Both the position numbers and the translations under genes were made by a program. 64,000 bases of DNA from Candidatus Baldrarchaeota archaeon (GTDB lineage: Archaea; Asgardarchaeota; Baldrarchaeia; Baldrarchaeales; DXJG01): the NCBI GenBank assembly GCA_019056805.1, contig DXJG01000002.1, positions 347,103 to 411,102 of the forward strand, given 5' to 3'. This document shows positions 35,122-44,270 of the stretch, piece after piece (the first letter of the stretch is position 1; every line of letters starts with the position of its first letter). Below the pieces are notes generated by a model. That model did no database searches. It was not told where the DNA came from and saw only the letters and a program-made list of their open reading frames with translations.

Positions 35122-35664
35122 ATGAAAAAGGTAATTCTGGTAATAGATATGTTGAATGATTTCATAAAAGAAGGAGCACCGCTAGAATTACCAGAAGGGA
35201 GAAAAATAATACCAAACATAAAGAAATTACTGGAAGAGGCAAGAAAGAAAAAAATACCAATAATATATATTTGTGATGCTCACCGTCCTGACGATACAGA
35301 ATTTAATCAATGGCCAAAGCACTGTGTTGAAGGTACATCTGGGGCAGAAATAGTGGAAGAACTAAAACCAGAAAAAACAGACATAATAATAAAAAAGAGA
35401 AGATATAGCGGATTCTACTCCACGGATCTAGATCTAACCCTCAGAGAACTAAAAATAGACACACTGATACTGACAGGAGTAGCAACAAACATTTGCGTAC
35501 TACATACTGCAGCTGACGCTTACTTTAGAGGTTACAAAATCGTGGTGGTTAAAGATTGCGTAGCAACATTAAACGAAGAGGCACAGAAAATAGGATTGGA
35601 GCACATAAAAAACGTATTGGGAGGAGAAATAAAAACACTAAACGAAACAATAAAAGAACTATAA
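35122..35664 (+). CDS. pncA: Nicotinamidase (isochorismatase family)
   Basis: 180 residues. It hydrolyses nicotinamide to nicotinate, feeding the divergent pncB enzyme. The triad is visible: Asp9 (VIDMLNDF), Lys in IIIKKRRYSGF and Cys in GVATNICVLHTA with the cis-peptide A-T/V-A region. Metal ligands are in DAHRPDDTEF and WPKHC. GGAGGAAG lies before the ATG. Two small downstream genes follow closely and may share its mRNA. Confidence 0.93.
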   Translation: MKKVILVIDMLNDFIKEGAPLELPEGRKIIPNIKKLLEEARKKKIPIIYICDAHRPDDTEFNQWPKHCVEGTSGAEIVEELKPEKTDIIIKKRRYSGFYSTDLDLTLRELKIDTLILTGVATNICVLHTAADAYFRGYKIVVVKDCVATLNEEAQKIGLEHIKNVLGGEIKTLNETIKEL

Positions 35665-35675
35665 GAGGGAGAAAA

Positions 35676-35825
35676 ATGAGTGAAAACGAAATACTTGAAT
35701 TAATAGAAAAAATAAAAGATGAACTAGACGACCTAACAATAAGATATCCACAAATAGAAGACGATGTAAGTGACATACTACTCTTAGTAGAAGAACTAGA
35801 AAGAAAAATCAAAGAAACACTATAA
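35676..35825 (+). CDS. Small acidic helical protein, 49 residues
   Basis: ATG 35676 follows GAGGGAG by about 5 bases. The product is a single amphipathic helix-rich protein (EILELIEKIKDELDDL and a second helix VSDILLLVEELERKI) that could dimerise as a coiled coil. It lies 11 bases after pncA and 28 before the phosphohexomutase gene, all on one strand. The ribosome site and tight spacing support it as real. Function is unknown. Confidence 0.7.
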   Translation: MSENEILELIEKIKDELDDLTIRYPQIEDDVSDILLLVEELERKIKETL

Positions 35826-35853
35826 CTAAAGCACATCTCTCGGAGGAAACATA

Positions 35854-37218
35854 ATGTACGAAGAAATTGAACACATATTCAGAGCATATGACATTAGAGG
35901 AATATACAACCAAGATCTAACACCTGAAACGGTAACAAGAATAGGAATAGCTTTCGGAACACTCTTAAATGGTGAAGGAACAATAGCAATGGGAAAAGAC
36001 GTGAGAACAAGTAGCACAGCAATAGAACAAGCCCTAACCGCAGGAATAACATCAACAGGGGCCAACGTAGAACTCCTAGGGACACTACCAATACAAGTAA
36101 CAAACTGGGCAACATGGCAGGGAAACTACAAAGCAGGAATCGTAATAACAGCAAGTCATAATCCACCAGAATATAATGGAATAAGATTCCGTCGCTGCGA
36201 CGGAACAGGATACATAGACATAGAAAATCAAGAAGTAAAGAAGATATTCTACCGAGGAAATTTTAAACTAGCAAAATGGAACAAAATAGGGAAAACAAAT
36301 CAAGTAGACACCGAAAATATAATCCAAAACTATGTAGAGTTTGCATTAAAACATGTACAACCAGAAAGAAAAATAAAAGTAGTTTTAGATCTCGGAAACG
36401 GAGCAGCAACCTACGTAGCACCAAAACTATTCAAAGAAGCAGGATGCGAAGTAATAACATTAAATGAAACACCTGATGGAACTTTTCCCGGAAGAACACC
36501 AGATCCACTAGAAGATCCATTGAATGATCTTAAAGAAACAGTTGTTCGTGAAAAAGCAGATTTAGGTGTAGCTTTTGATGGAGATGGAGACAGGGCAATC
36601 ATGGTAGATAACCTAGGAAGGAAAGTACAAACAGAGAAAGCAGGAATAATAATGGCAAAATACTTACTTCAAAAAAGAAAAGGGAAGATAGTTGCAAACA
36701 TATCATGTAGTATGATAATAGAAGAAGAACTAAGTAAAATAGGTGGAGAAGTAGTTAGATGCAGGGTAGGAGACGTATTTGTAGCAAAAGCAGCAAAAGA
36801 AAACAACGCAATATTTGGAGTAGAAATATCAGCCCACTACTTCCTACCAATCTTCGGATTTTACTTCGACGATGCAATACTAGCATCTCTACTAATGACA
36901 GAAATATTATCAAAAACTGAAAGAAAACTAAGCCAATTACTTGATGAAATACCCACATACCCAATAAAAAGAATAAATGTACCTTGTCCAGACAAAATAA
37001 AATTCAAAATAACAGAACAACTGAAAAAAGACCTTATAAAAGAAGGATACAAAGTCGATGCGACTGATGGAGTTAAAGTAATTTTCGAAGATGCATGGGT
37101 ACTAATAAGACCCTCAAATACAGAACCAAAAATAAGAATAACGGTGGAAGCCCGCACTGAAGACAAAGTAAATAATCTACTAAAGATTTACTCCAAGAAA
37201 ATAGAGAACATGATATAA
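35854..37218 (+). CDS. Phosphomannomutase/phosphoglucomutase
   Basis: 454 residues of the alpha-D-phosphohexomutase family, interconverting hexose 1- and 6-phosphates for nucleotide-sugar synthesis. The phosphoserine loop is TASHNPPEYNG (around residue 100), the metal loop FDGDGDRAI (about 240), the sugar loop GVEISAHYF where GEMSGH is usual, and the phosphate loop RPSNTEPKIRI. GGAGG precedes the ATG. Glucosamine mutase (GlmM) is an alternative specificity. Confidence 0.93.
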   Translation: MYEEIEHIFRAYDIRGIYNQDLTPETVTRIGIAFGTLLNGEGTIAMGKDVRTSSTAIEQALTAGITSTGANVELLGTLPIQVTNWATWQGNYKAGIVITASHNPPEYNGIRFRRCDGTGYIDIENQEVKKIFYRGNFKLAKWNKIGKTNQVDTENIIQNYVEFALKHVQPERKIKVVLDLGNGAATYVAPKLFKEAGCEVITLNETPDGTFPGRTPDPLEDPLNDLKETVVREKADLGVAFDGDGDRAIMVDNLGRKVQTEKAGIIMAKYLLQKRKGKIVANISCSMIIEEELSKIGGEVVRCRVGDVFVAKAAKENNAIFGVEISAHYFLPIFGFYFDDAILASLLMTEILSKTERKLSQLLDEIPTYPIKRINVPCPDKIKFKITEQLKKDLIKEGYKVDATDGVKVIFEDAWVLIRPSNTEPKIRITVEARTEDKVNNLLKIYSKKIENMI

Positions 37219-37681
37219 CCAAAGGGAAAATCTCAAACCAAAATAGATAGCTAAAACGTTCAAAGTTCAAGTAAGTGTTAAATTTTAATATTCTATAATC
37301 TTTTCAATTTACTGTTCAAAAATAAGTTTTATATTTCTTTTTCCTAGAATATTCAGAGATATTTATGTTTTCGAATAATCGGTTTTCATGGGAATCTATC
37401 ACCATAGCAATATTGTATTTTAAGCCTGTTCGGATTTTGATTAACATTTTCCTATAAACCGAGAGATTTAACTCTTCTTAATAATTTCCTAACATACTTG
37501 TGTGAAAGCATTGAACATACAGACTAGAATTCCTAAATTATATAGCCGTTATTCAAATTAAATAAAATCAAGCATTTATAAGCAAAAATTTGGCATGTGC
37601 ACTCAACGTAAACTTTTTAAGTAAGAACATAAGGAAATACATGATAACAGAATATTTGTGGGAGAAGGAGAGTGTAAACAC
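37219..37681. other. Intergenic promoter region of the peptide transporter cluster
   Basis: 463 bases without a gene. TATA-like elements occur at 37574-37582 (ATTTATAAG) and 37612-37625 (ACTTTTTAAGTAAG), the second about 60-70 bases before the binding-protein start, leaving a leader with GGAG at 37669-37672. I see no riboswitch or RNA gene here, but the length leaves room for regulatory sites. Confidence 0.45.
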
Positions 37682-39640
37682 TTGAGAATGTCACATAAAA
37701 TAGCATCACTTATACTATTAGTTTTAATAGTAGCAGCCTTTCTAAACTTCTCACCGCCAGCAACCGCCCAAGAAGGAGAAGCATTGGTCTTTCGATACGC
37801 AATGTTAGATGATATGGACACAACAAACTTCCTACATGGAGATACAACTTGGGACTGGGATGTATACGGAGTAGTTCTAGACGGCTGCTTTGCAAGAAAC
37901 TGGACAAACTGGCCAGAGCTAATACCCTGGATAGGAAGCTGGACAATTGAAAATATAACAGTTCCAGACGGTTGGAGAATGAAAATAACAGTGAAACTAA
38001 GAGAAGGAGTTCTATTCCACGACGGAACAGAACTTACCGCAGAAGATTGTGTATTCTTCCTAAACATGACCCTAACACTAGACATCGCATTATATGCTCC
38101 TGCATTCTACAGAATCGAAAGAGTATACACCATTGACAAATACACCTTTGCACTTGAAACATACACAAACACCTCAGACGCATGGGTACTACCGGCAATA
38201 CCCGGATTACTCTATCCAAAATGGGTATGGAAAGTAAGATTCGACCTAGACTGGGACAAACTAGCATACTTCAAAGAACACCCCGATGAAGCAGCAGAGT
38301 TCCTCGAAACAGTATTATTCCCATGGGAACCAGCAGAAGAATATATCGACGAATACCTACCCGAAGGTGCCCAAAACATAACAACGTATACCGATCCGGT
38401 AACAGGAGAAACCTTCAGACTAACATTCCTATTCGGAACAGGACCATTCATATTCAAGAAGAGAATACCTGGAGCATACATTGAATTAATTAGAAACCCC
38501 AACTACTGGGCTGAGAAATACCTAGCAGAAATAGGAGCTGTACCAGAAGGTACAAAAGTACCAAAGATAGACAAACTAATCTACTCAATTATAACAAACC
38601 CAGATGCACAACTACTAGCACTAAAGAAGGGAGAAATCGACTACATGGGCTGGTACGTACCACCAGCATCAATAGAAGCAGTAAAAGCACTGCCAGACGT
38701 TGAAGTAGTAATAGCACCAGCATACAACATGTACTACTTCTCATGGAACATGAGATTCAGACCCTTCAGTGACTACTGGTTCAGAAAAGCCTTTGCACAC
38801 TGTGTAAACCAAACAGAAATCGTTGAAAAACTACTACTAGGCTACGGATATCCACTAGATGCACCACTACCAAAAGAAGTCTACAGCTACTGGTATAACG
38901 AGGAATACGTCGTTAAATATGAATTTGACATAGAAAAAGCAAAAGAAATACTAGATGCCCACGGATTCGTAGACACAGATGGTGACGGTATTAGAAACGA
39001 CCCAGAAACCGGAGAAAACTTAGAGTTTGAATTAATGACACCAAGCTACGACCCAATAAGAGTTAGAGCCGGAGAAATGATCGCTGCATGGGCTGCAAAA
39101 GCTGGAATAAAAGTTATCGCAAAACCAACAGACTTCAGCACAATCGTAGACAGAGTATTCTATACAGGAAACTTTGAAGCATGGATCCTAGGTTGGGGTC
39201 TTGGCGTAGACCCAGACTTCTTGTACTACTTCTTCCATAGTGCCTTTACTGAATTCCCATGGGCATGGAACCCAGAAGGCTTCGTAAACTCAACCTTTGA
39301 CATGTACGCAGACAGATTCATGCAGGAAATGGACCCAGAAAAGAACAGACAGGAAAATGTATGGCCAATGCTAGAAATATTAACAGACGCACTACCGTAC
39401 ATTCCACTATACTCAAGAGCAGCAGCTGATGGTATAAGAGCCGAATGGAAAGACTACGTAGTTGCCACTGGCGGAATACTACTATGGTACAGCTATCACT
39501 TCATGTACAAGAAAGCTGCACCACCAAAGCCAACATTACCATACAGTGCAATATTTGGTGGAATTGCGGCTTCATGGATATTCTTCATAGCTGTTGCAGC
39601 AGTATTTGCAAGATGGATTAGAAAAGTCGGCGCAACATAA
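37682..39640 (+). CDS. ABC transporter substrate-binding protein, family 5 (peptide type), membrane-anchored
   Basis: About 652 residues. It begins with a signal sequence (KIASLILLVLIVAAFLNF...ATAQEG) and ends with a transmembrane helix (IFGGIAASWIFFIAVAAVFA), so it is anchored on the cell surface by its C-terminus, as is common in archaea. Family 5 features include LREGVLFHDGTELTAEDCVF, GTGPFIFKKR, NPNYW, FRKAFAHCVNQTEIV and a calcium-loop-like DTDGDGIRNDPETG. It should bind peptides or oligosaccharides and deliver them to the dppBCDF proteins downstream. TTG 37682 follows GGAG; GTG 37658 and ATG 37688 are alternatives. Confidence 0.92.
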   Translation: MRMSHKIASLILLVLIVAAFLNFSPPATAQEGEALVFRYAMLDDMDTTNFLHGDTTWDWDVYGVVLDGCFARNWTNWPELIPWIGSWTIENITVPDGWRMKITVKLREGVLFHDGTELTAEDCVFFLNMTLTLDIALYAPAFYRIERVYTIDKYTFALETYTNTSDAWVLPAIPGLLYPKWVWKVRFDLDWDKLAYFKEHPDEAAEFLETVLFPWEPAEEYIDEYLPEGAQNITTYTDPVTGETFRLTFLFGTGPFIFKKRIPGAYIELIRNPNYWAEKYLAEIGAVPEGTKVPKIDKLIYSIITNPDAQLLALKKGEIDYMGWYVPPASIEAVKALPDVEVVIAPAYNMYYFSWNMRFRPFSDYWFRKAFAHCVNQTEIVEKLLLGYGYPLDAPLPKEVYSYWYNEEYVVKYEFDIEKAKEILDAHGFVDTDGDGIRNDPETGENLEFELMTPSYDPIRVRAGEMIAAWAAKAGIKVIAKPTDFSTIVDRVFYTGNFEAWILGWGLGVDPDFLYYFFHSAFTEFPWAWNPEGFVNSTFDMYADRFMQEMDPEKNRQENVWPMLEILTDALPYIPLYSRAAADGIRAEWKDYVVATGGILLWYSYHFMYKKAAPPKPTLPYSAIFGGIAASWIFFIAVAAVFARWIRKVGAT

Positions 39641-39649
39641 ACTCTAACT

Positions 39650-39680
39650 TCACACTTTATTTTATTTTATATTTTTAACC
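39650..39680 (+). terminator. T-rich termination region after the binding-protein gene
   Basis: A run rich in T (TTTATTTTATTTTATATTTTT-like, 39655-39677) follows the stop by about 15 bases. Archaeal RNA polymerase stops at such tracts, so the abundant binding protein may have its own short mRNA. Confidence 0.45.
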
Positions 39681-39703
39681 TTATTTAACCGAGGAATATT
39701 AAT

Positions 39704-40222
39704 ATGAGTTTTCACACAGAAAGATACCCTCAGAGAAAAGAGTATACAATACTAAGTTCTATAAGTGTAATTTTTATGATTTTTATCCTAATCGTAGCTT
39801 TTTTCTACCAGTTGATTGTAGTGCTTCTTTTTTCTTCCCTTTTAATTTTTACATTAGTTAGTGGTATTTTTACATATCGTTTTTTCAATTTTCTCAAAAT
39901 TAAAGAAGAACTTGCTAGAGTCGGAAAAGTTTCCGAAAAAATATCAGAAGAAGAAAAAAGAATGAAAGTTTTAAAAGCTCGCTTTTTCTTTTTTCTTCTT
40001 CTCTCAACGCCACTAGTAATGATGCTTTTTCTCGACCCAATCACATGGACAAGCCTTGTGGTAGGATTGATGGGTGGAGTAAGCTTAGGAAACCTTTCTT
40101 TTTCACTTTATGTACGTGCTTGGGAGCATCGAAATAATCTTACTTTATACAGATATGTTCAAGATGTAGGCAAAGGGTTAATAGAACAAGGAATTATTGC
40201 TTACCGCAAACGAAAGAAATAA
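39704..40222 (+). CDS. Membrane protein inside the transporter cluster
   Basis: 172 residues with two hydrophobic pairs: residues about 18-55 and 93-130. A charged loop (KIKEELARVGKVSEKISEEEKRMK pattern) lies between them, and a basic tail ends in YRKRKK. GAGG precedes the ATG. It uses less A-biased codons than the transporter genes around it. I do not recognise the family; position suggests a link to the importer but does not show it. Confidence 0.65.
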   Translation: MSFHTERYPQRKEYTILSSISVIFMIFILIVAFFYQLIVVLLFSSLLIFTLVSGIFTYRFFNFLKIKEELARVGKVSEKISEEEKRMKVLKARFFFFLLLSTPLVMMLFLDPITWTSLVVGLMGGVSLGNLSFSLYVRAWEHRNNLTLYRYVQDVGKGLIEQGIIAYRKRKK

Positions 40223-40269
40223 ATACACTGGCTATTTTTAAAACCCTAGATATTCTGGATGGAGAAAGA

Positions 40270-40806
40270 ATGAGATCAAAACTATTTAGTATTCTAATGA
40301 TCTTAGTATTGTTAAGTGTCTCGGTCACTTTCTATCTTTACTACGTTATGGTATCATTTTGGGTTATCAATTTTAAGACAGCTGCGTATTTTGAAGTGGA
40401 AGTTATAAGCTTTGAGGTTGTATCTGCTGATAACGGTACAATAGCTGTGGATATAAAACTATACAACCCAGGCAAGCTACCCGTAGAAATATACATGATA
40501 CAATATCGAGTATATGTTAGCAAAGACAGTTATGCAACTTTCCTTTCTCCACCCTATATTGTATACTATAAAGACCCTTTACAAATTAAACCTAATGAAA
40601 CTCTAATCTATCAAACAATATACAGAACGGATTATATTGAAGTACTACAGTCGGCTGTTAAAAGCAAAGAAATGGCATGGCTAGTTGCAGGTGAAGTACA
40701 CATCTCTCTTCCTCTATATCCTGGTATAATAGTATCATTTTACAAATTAAACGGAACAATGGAATACCTACCAGTAGGATCACCATCCTCAGGCTTCAAT
40801 CCATAA
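40270..40806 (+). CDS. Membrane-anchored protein with an LEA14-like domain
   Basis: 178 residues. One N-terminal helix (residues 7-27) anchors a beta-rich outer domain. The segment VISFEVVSADNGTIAVDIKLYNPGKLPVEI-style pattern (an N-P-x-x-x-P-V-x-I motif) fits the LEA14/WHy fold. Its role is unknown. It sits in the gap between the binding-protein gene and the permease genes. Confidence 0.6.
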   Translation: MRSKLFSILMILVLLSVSVTFYLYYVMVSFWVINFKTAAYFEVEVISFEVVSADNGTIAVDIKLYNPGKLPVEIYMIQYRVYVSKDSYATFLSPPYIVYYKDPLQIKPNETLIYQTIYRTDYIEVLQSAVKSKEMAWLVAGEVHISLPLYPGIIVSFYKLNGTMEYLPVGSPSSGFNP

Positions 40807-40832
40807 ATTTCCGTATATCTAGGTGACGCAAT

Positions 40833-41231
40833 GTGAAAAACGAAAAATTCGTAAATATTTTAAAAGATTTATCAGTTCTCATCCTAGCGAACAACATCAT
40901 TGTTGTCTCAAGTTTAGCAAGGATAATTTACCACTTTAGTAATTATGCACTTATATATATTCTCACTTTTCTCAGCGGAGTTATTCTAGGTCTTGTAGCA
41001 AGAGATATCAAACGAACTTTCCTATATAGTTTAGTAGTAACAACCTGTTCTTCTCTAATTCTTTGGATAACTCTTAACCTTCCTGTTTTTCTAAATGTGG
41101 TAACAGGTGAATCGCTAGTAATAGCGTATATCATTGGAAGAACATCGCAAGTAATTATTACCTTCCTTATAACATTAATTTTAATAGTTTCTTCCAGTCT
41201 ATTTACGGTAATGATTCTAGGTGAAAAATAA
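40833..41231 (+). CDS. Small membrane protein, four helices
   Basis: 132 residues, four hydrophobic segments (about 10-28, 33-50, 58-77 and 103-128). GTG 40833 follows AGGTGA by 6 bases; the overlapping ATG at 40831 meets a stop at once. Unknown family. It is the third of three small membrane-associated genes in the importer cluster. Confidence 0.65.
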   Translation: MKNEKFVNILKDLSVLILANNIIVVSSLARIIYHFSNYALIYILTFLSGVILGLVARDIKRTFLYSLVVTTCSSLILWITLNLPVFLNVVTGESLVIAYIIGRTSQVIITFLITLILIVSSSLFTVMILGEK

Positions 41232-41302
41232 TTGTCAAAACCTTGCCCCTTTGAAAATATTTAAAAGATACTATAAATAACGTGTAAAAGAGGTGGCAAA
41301 AC

Positions 41303-42283
41303 TTGGGTATGAGAGAATACCTCATTAAAAGAATCATCCAAGGAATAGTAACAATATTCGTAGTAATATCGATAAACTTCTTCCTATTCAGAGCAATGCC
41401 AGGAAACCCCTTCATGAGATTCATAGAAAGCCAACCACGTGGCAAAGTCAAAGAAATGGTCGACATATACATAAAACTATTCGGACTAGACAAGCCACTA
41501 TGGGAACAATACCTAATATACATCAAAAACCTACTCATGGGGAAATTCGGCTACTCCTTCCGTCAAGTAGGTGTTCCGGTGTCTAAAATAATCATGGAAA
41601 GACTACCAAACACACTTATACTAATGGGAACAGCAACCACGCTCACAATAATAATTGGTATTGCCTTTGGTGTCATTGCAGCTGGAAGAAGAGGAGAACT
41701 AGCGGACATATCAACCGTAGTAGTAGGACTAACTCTATATTCGATACCAATCTTCTGGCTAGGCCTTGTATTTATACTAGTGTTCGGCTTCTGGCTCGGC
41801 TGGTTCCCACTATGGGGAATGATAACTCCAGGAAAATACTTCTCAAACCCATTTGAATACGCAGTAGACTATCTATGGCACATGACCATGCCATGCACAG
41901 TTCTAGTTTTAGTAAGTGCTGGCGGTTGGGCTTTAATCACAAGAAACGCTCTTCTCGACGTCTTTACAGAAGATTACATATTGACAGCAAAAGCAAAAGG
42001 ATTAGATGAAAGAACAGTATTTTACAAACACGCACTACGAAATGCTATGCTACCCCTAGTAACAATGATAGCCTTAAGCTTTGGTTTCATAGCAAGCGGA
42101 GCAGTACTAACAGAAACAGTATTCTCATGGTACGGAATAGGAAGACTACTTTATGAAGGAACAATGCAACACGACTACCCAGTAGTCCAAGCGGCATTCT
42201 TCATGATCGCAATATGTGTAATAGCAGCAAACATAATCGCAGACATACTATACGCGTACCTAGACCCCAGAGTAAAGTACTAA
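41303..42283 (+). CDS. dppB: Peptide-type ABC transporter permease, DppB-like
   Basis: 326 residues with six helices. The N-terminus has YLIKRIIQGIVTIFVVISINFFLFRAMPG, typical of DppB/OppB. The EAA loop that contacts the ATPases is around RNALLDVFTEDYILTAKAKGLDERTVFYKHALRNAMLP, seen here in pieces as DYILTAKAKGL and HALRNAMLPLVT. TTG 41303 lies 6 bases after AGGTGG; ATG 41309 is an alternative. It pairs with DppC. Confidence 0.94.
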   Translation: MGMREYLIKRIIQGIVTIFVVISINFFLFRAMPGNPFMRFIESQPRGKVKEMVDIYIKLFGLDKPLWEQYLIYIKNLLMGKFGYSFRQVGVPVSKIIMERLPNTLILMGTATTLTIIIGIAFGVIAAGRRGELADISTVVVGLTLYSIPIFWLGLVFILVFGFWLGWFPLWGMITPGKYFSNPFEYAVDYLWHMTMPCTVLVLVSAGGWALITRNALLDVFTEDYILTAKAKGLDERTVFYKHALRNAMLPLVTMIALSFGFIASGAVLTETVFSWYGIGRLLYEGTMQHDYPVVQAAFFMIAICVIAANIIADILYAYLDPRVKY

Positions 42284-42370
42284 CAGCCGCAAATTAAACC
42301 ATTTACAAATATTTCCTTAATTCAAAACTTATAAGTTCAATTTCAAGTTTATGATAAGGAGGTATATGAA

Positions 42371-43261
42371 ATGTCAGATGATGATGTTGAAATGGCACCA
42401 TGGAAAAGGAAAGTAAAAGGTTTTTGGGAAGCATTCAAAAGAAGTAAACTTGGAATGACAGGGCTAATATTACTATTAATCTTTCTCATAATAGCAATTG
42501 CAGCTCCCATTATTGCTCCTTACCCAGTGTATGGGCCAGAATCAAGAGTAGGAATACCCTTTGAGCCTCCAAGCAACGAACACTGGCTTGGATGCGACGA
42601 ATTAGGAAAAGACATTTTCAGCCAATTACTATGGGGAACCAGAGTATCCTTATTCGTAGGCTTTTTAGCAGCATTAATGGCCACTTTCATAGGCTTAATA
42701 ATCGGAATAGTCTCAGGATACTTCGGCGGTGTTATAGATGACTTACTTATGAGAATTACAGACATAATACTTGTCATACCAGGCTTACCTTTCATGATTA
42801 TATTGGCAGCAGTACTTGGACCAAGCATCATAAACATCGTATTCGTTATAGGAATCCTCGGCTGGACAGGAACTGCAAGGCTGATAAGATCGCAAGTACT
42901 CTCCCTTAAAGAACGTCCATTTGTAGAAGCTGCAAGAGCAGCAGGCGCAAGCGACGCGCATATAATGTTTAAACATATAATGCCCAATGTAATGCCACTA
43001 GCATTTGCACAAATGATTCTCGGAGTTTCTGGAGCAGTACTATCCGAAGCAGGTCTAAGTTTCTTGGGACTTGGTGATCCAACACACATAAGCTGGGGAA
43101 TGATGTTACATTACGCTTACGAATTCGGTGCACTACACATAGGAGCATGGTGGTACGTGATACCCCCAGGAATACTAATAACTGCTGTCGTGGTAGCATT
43201 TACATTCATGGGATACGCATTCGATGAGATATTAAATCCAAAATACAGGAGGAGAAGATAA
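42371..43261 (+). CDS. dppC: Peptide-type ABC transporter permease, DppC-like
   Basis: 296 residues with six helices. The first helix is followed by the family motif HWLGCDELGKDIFSQLLWGTR (read as HWLGCDELGKD and FSQLLWGTR). The EAA loop is FVEAARAAGASDAHIMFKHIMPN in short form EAARAAGAS and HIMPNVMP. It ends with a helix and NPKYRRRR. AAGGAGG precedes the ATG. With DppB it forms the membrane channel. Confidence 0.95.
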   Translation: MSDDDVEMAPWKRKVKGFWEAFKRSKLGMTGLILLLIFLIIAIAAPIIAPYPVYGPESRVGIPFEPPSNEHWLGCDELGKDIFSQLLWGTRVSLFVGFLAALMATFIGLIIGIVSGYFGGVIDDLLMRITDIILVIPGLPFMIILAAVLGPSIINIVFVIGILGWTGTARLIRSQVLSLKERPFVEAARAAGASDAHIMFKHIMPNVMPLAFAQMILGVSGAVLSEAGLSFLGLGDPTHISWGMMLHYAYEFGALHIGAWWYVIPPGILITAVVVAFTFMGYAFDEILNPKYRRRR

Positions 43262-43285
43262 CAACAAGAGATGGAGGTATGTATA

Positions 43286-44260
43286 ATGGCGATGCTAGAA
43301 GTTGAAGATCTTAAAATCTACTACGAAGTCATCGGAGGAGATGTAAAAGCCGTAGATGGAGTATACTTTGATTTAGAAAAGGGAGAAGCATTAGGATTAG
43401 CAGGTGAATCTGGCTGTGGAAAAACCACCGCAGCCCTCGGTATACTAAGACTATTACCTTCAAACGGAAGAATAGCAGGTGGAAAAATACTATTTGAAGG
43501 CAAAGATCTAGCAAAAATGAGCGAAGAATCCATAAGAAAATATAGATGGAAAAGAATATCAATTATATTTCAAGGAGCAATGAACGCCTTAAACCCCGTT
43601 ATAAGAGTCGGAAACCAGATAGTTGAAGCAATATTAGCACATGAAAATGTCACAGAACAGGAAGCATGGAGAAGAACGGAAGAACTATTCGAAATGGTTG
43701 GATTAGATCCAGAAAGAGCAAAAGACTATCCACATGAACTTAGCGGTGGAATGAGACAAAGAGTAATGATAGCCATGGCATTAGCATGCAACCCTGATCT
43801 AGTAATTGCAGATGAACCAACAACAGCCCTTGACGTAACAATCCAAGCACAAGTCTTAGAATTAATGAAAAAATTACAAAAAGAACTGAATCTATCATTA
43901 ATACTAATTACTCATGATCTAGCTGTTATAGCAGAAACATGTAATAAAGTAGCCATTATGTATGCTGGTAAAATAGCGGAATATGCCGATACCTACACAA
44001 TTTTTAAGAAACCGTTACACCCATATACAAGAGGACTTATCAAAGCAGTACCAAGCATAAAAGGTACAAAAGAAAAACTTGTAGCAATCCCAGGAAGTCC
44101 ACCAGACCTATTATATCCTCCGCCTGGCTGCAGATTCCACCCACGCTGCAAATACGCCAAAGATATATGCAAAGAAAAAGAACCAGAACTCACCGAAGTA
44201 GCACCAGGACATTACGCCTCATGTCACTTCGTAGATGAAATGAAAAACATACCATTCTAG
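43286..44260 (+). CDS. dppD: Peptide-type ABC transporter ATPase, DppD-like
   Basis: 324 residues. Walker A GESGCGKTT, Q-loop in IIFQGAMNALNP, signature LSGGMRQRVMIAMAL, Walker B LVIADEPTTALD, H-loop LITHDLAV. The C-terminal oligopeptide-transporter domain has YPPPGCRFHPRC with cysteines that can bind an iron-sulfur cluster. ATG 43286 follows GGAGGT by 7 bases; ATG 43271 overlaps it. A 34-base stretch (44112-44145) is identical to one in dppF. Confidence 0.95.
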   Translation: MAMLEVEDLKIYYEVIGGDVKAVDGVYFDLEKGEALGLAGESGCGKTTAALGILRLLPSNGRIAGGKILFEGKDLAKMSEESIRKYRWKRISIIFQGAMNALNPVIRVGNQIVEAILAHENVTEQEAWRRTEELFEMVGLDPERAKDYPHELSGGMRQRVMIAMALACNPDLVIADEPTTALDVTIQAQVLELMKKLQKELNLSLILITHDLAVIAETCNKVAIMYAGKIAEYADTYTIFKKPLHPYTRGLIKAVPSIKGTKEKLVAIPGSPPDLLYPPPGCRFHPRCKYAKDICKEKEPELTEVAPGHYASCHFVDEMKNIPF

Positions 44261-44270
44261 GTGAGACAAA

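Noticed and set aside
37219..37681. Possible riboswitch or sRNA in the long gap before the peptide transporter
   Set aside because: No stable stem or known motif could be traced by eye.
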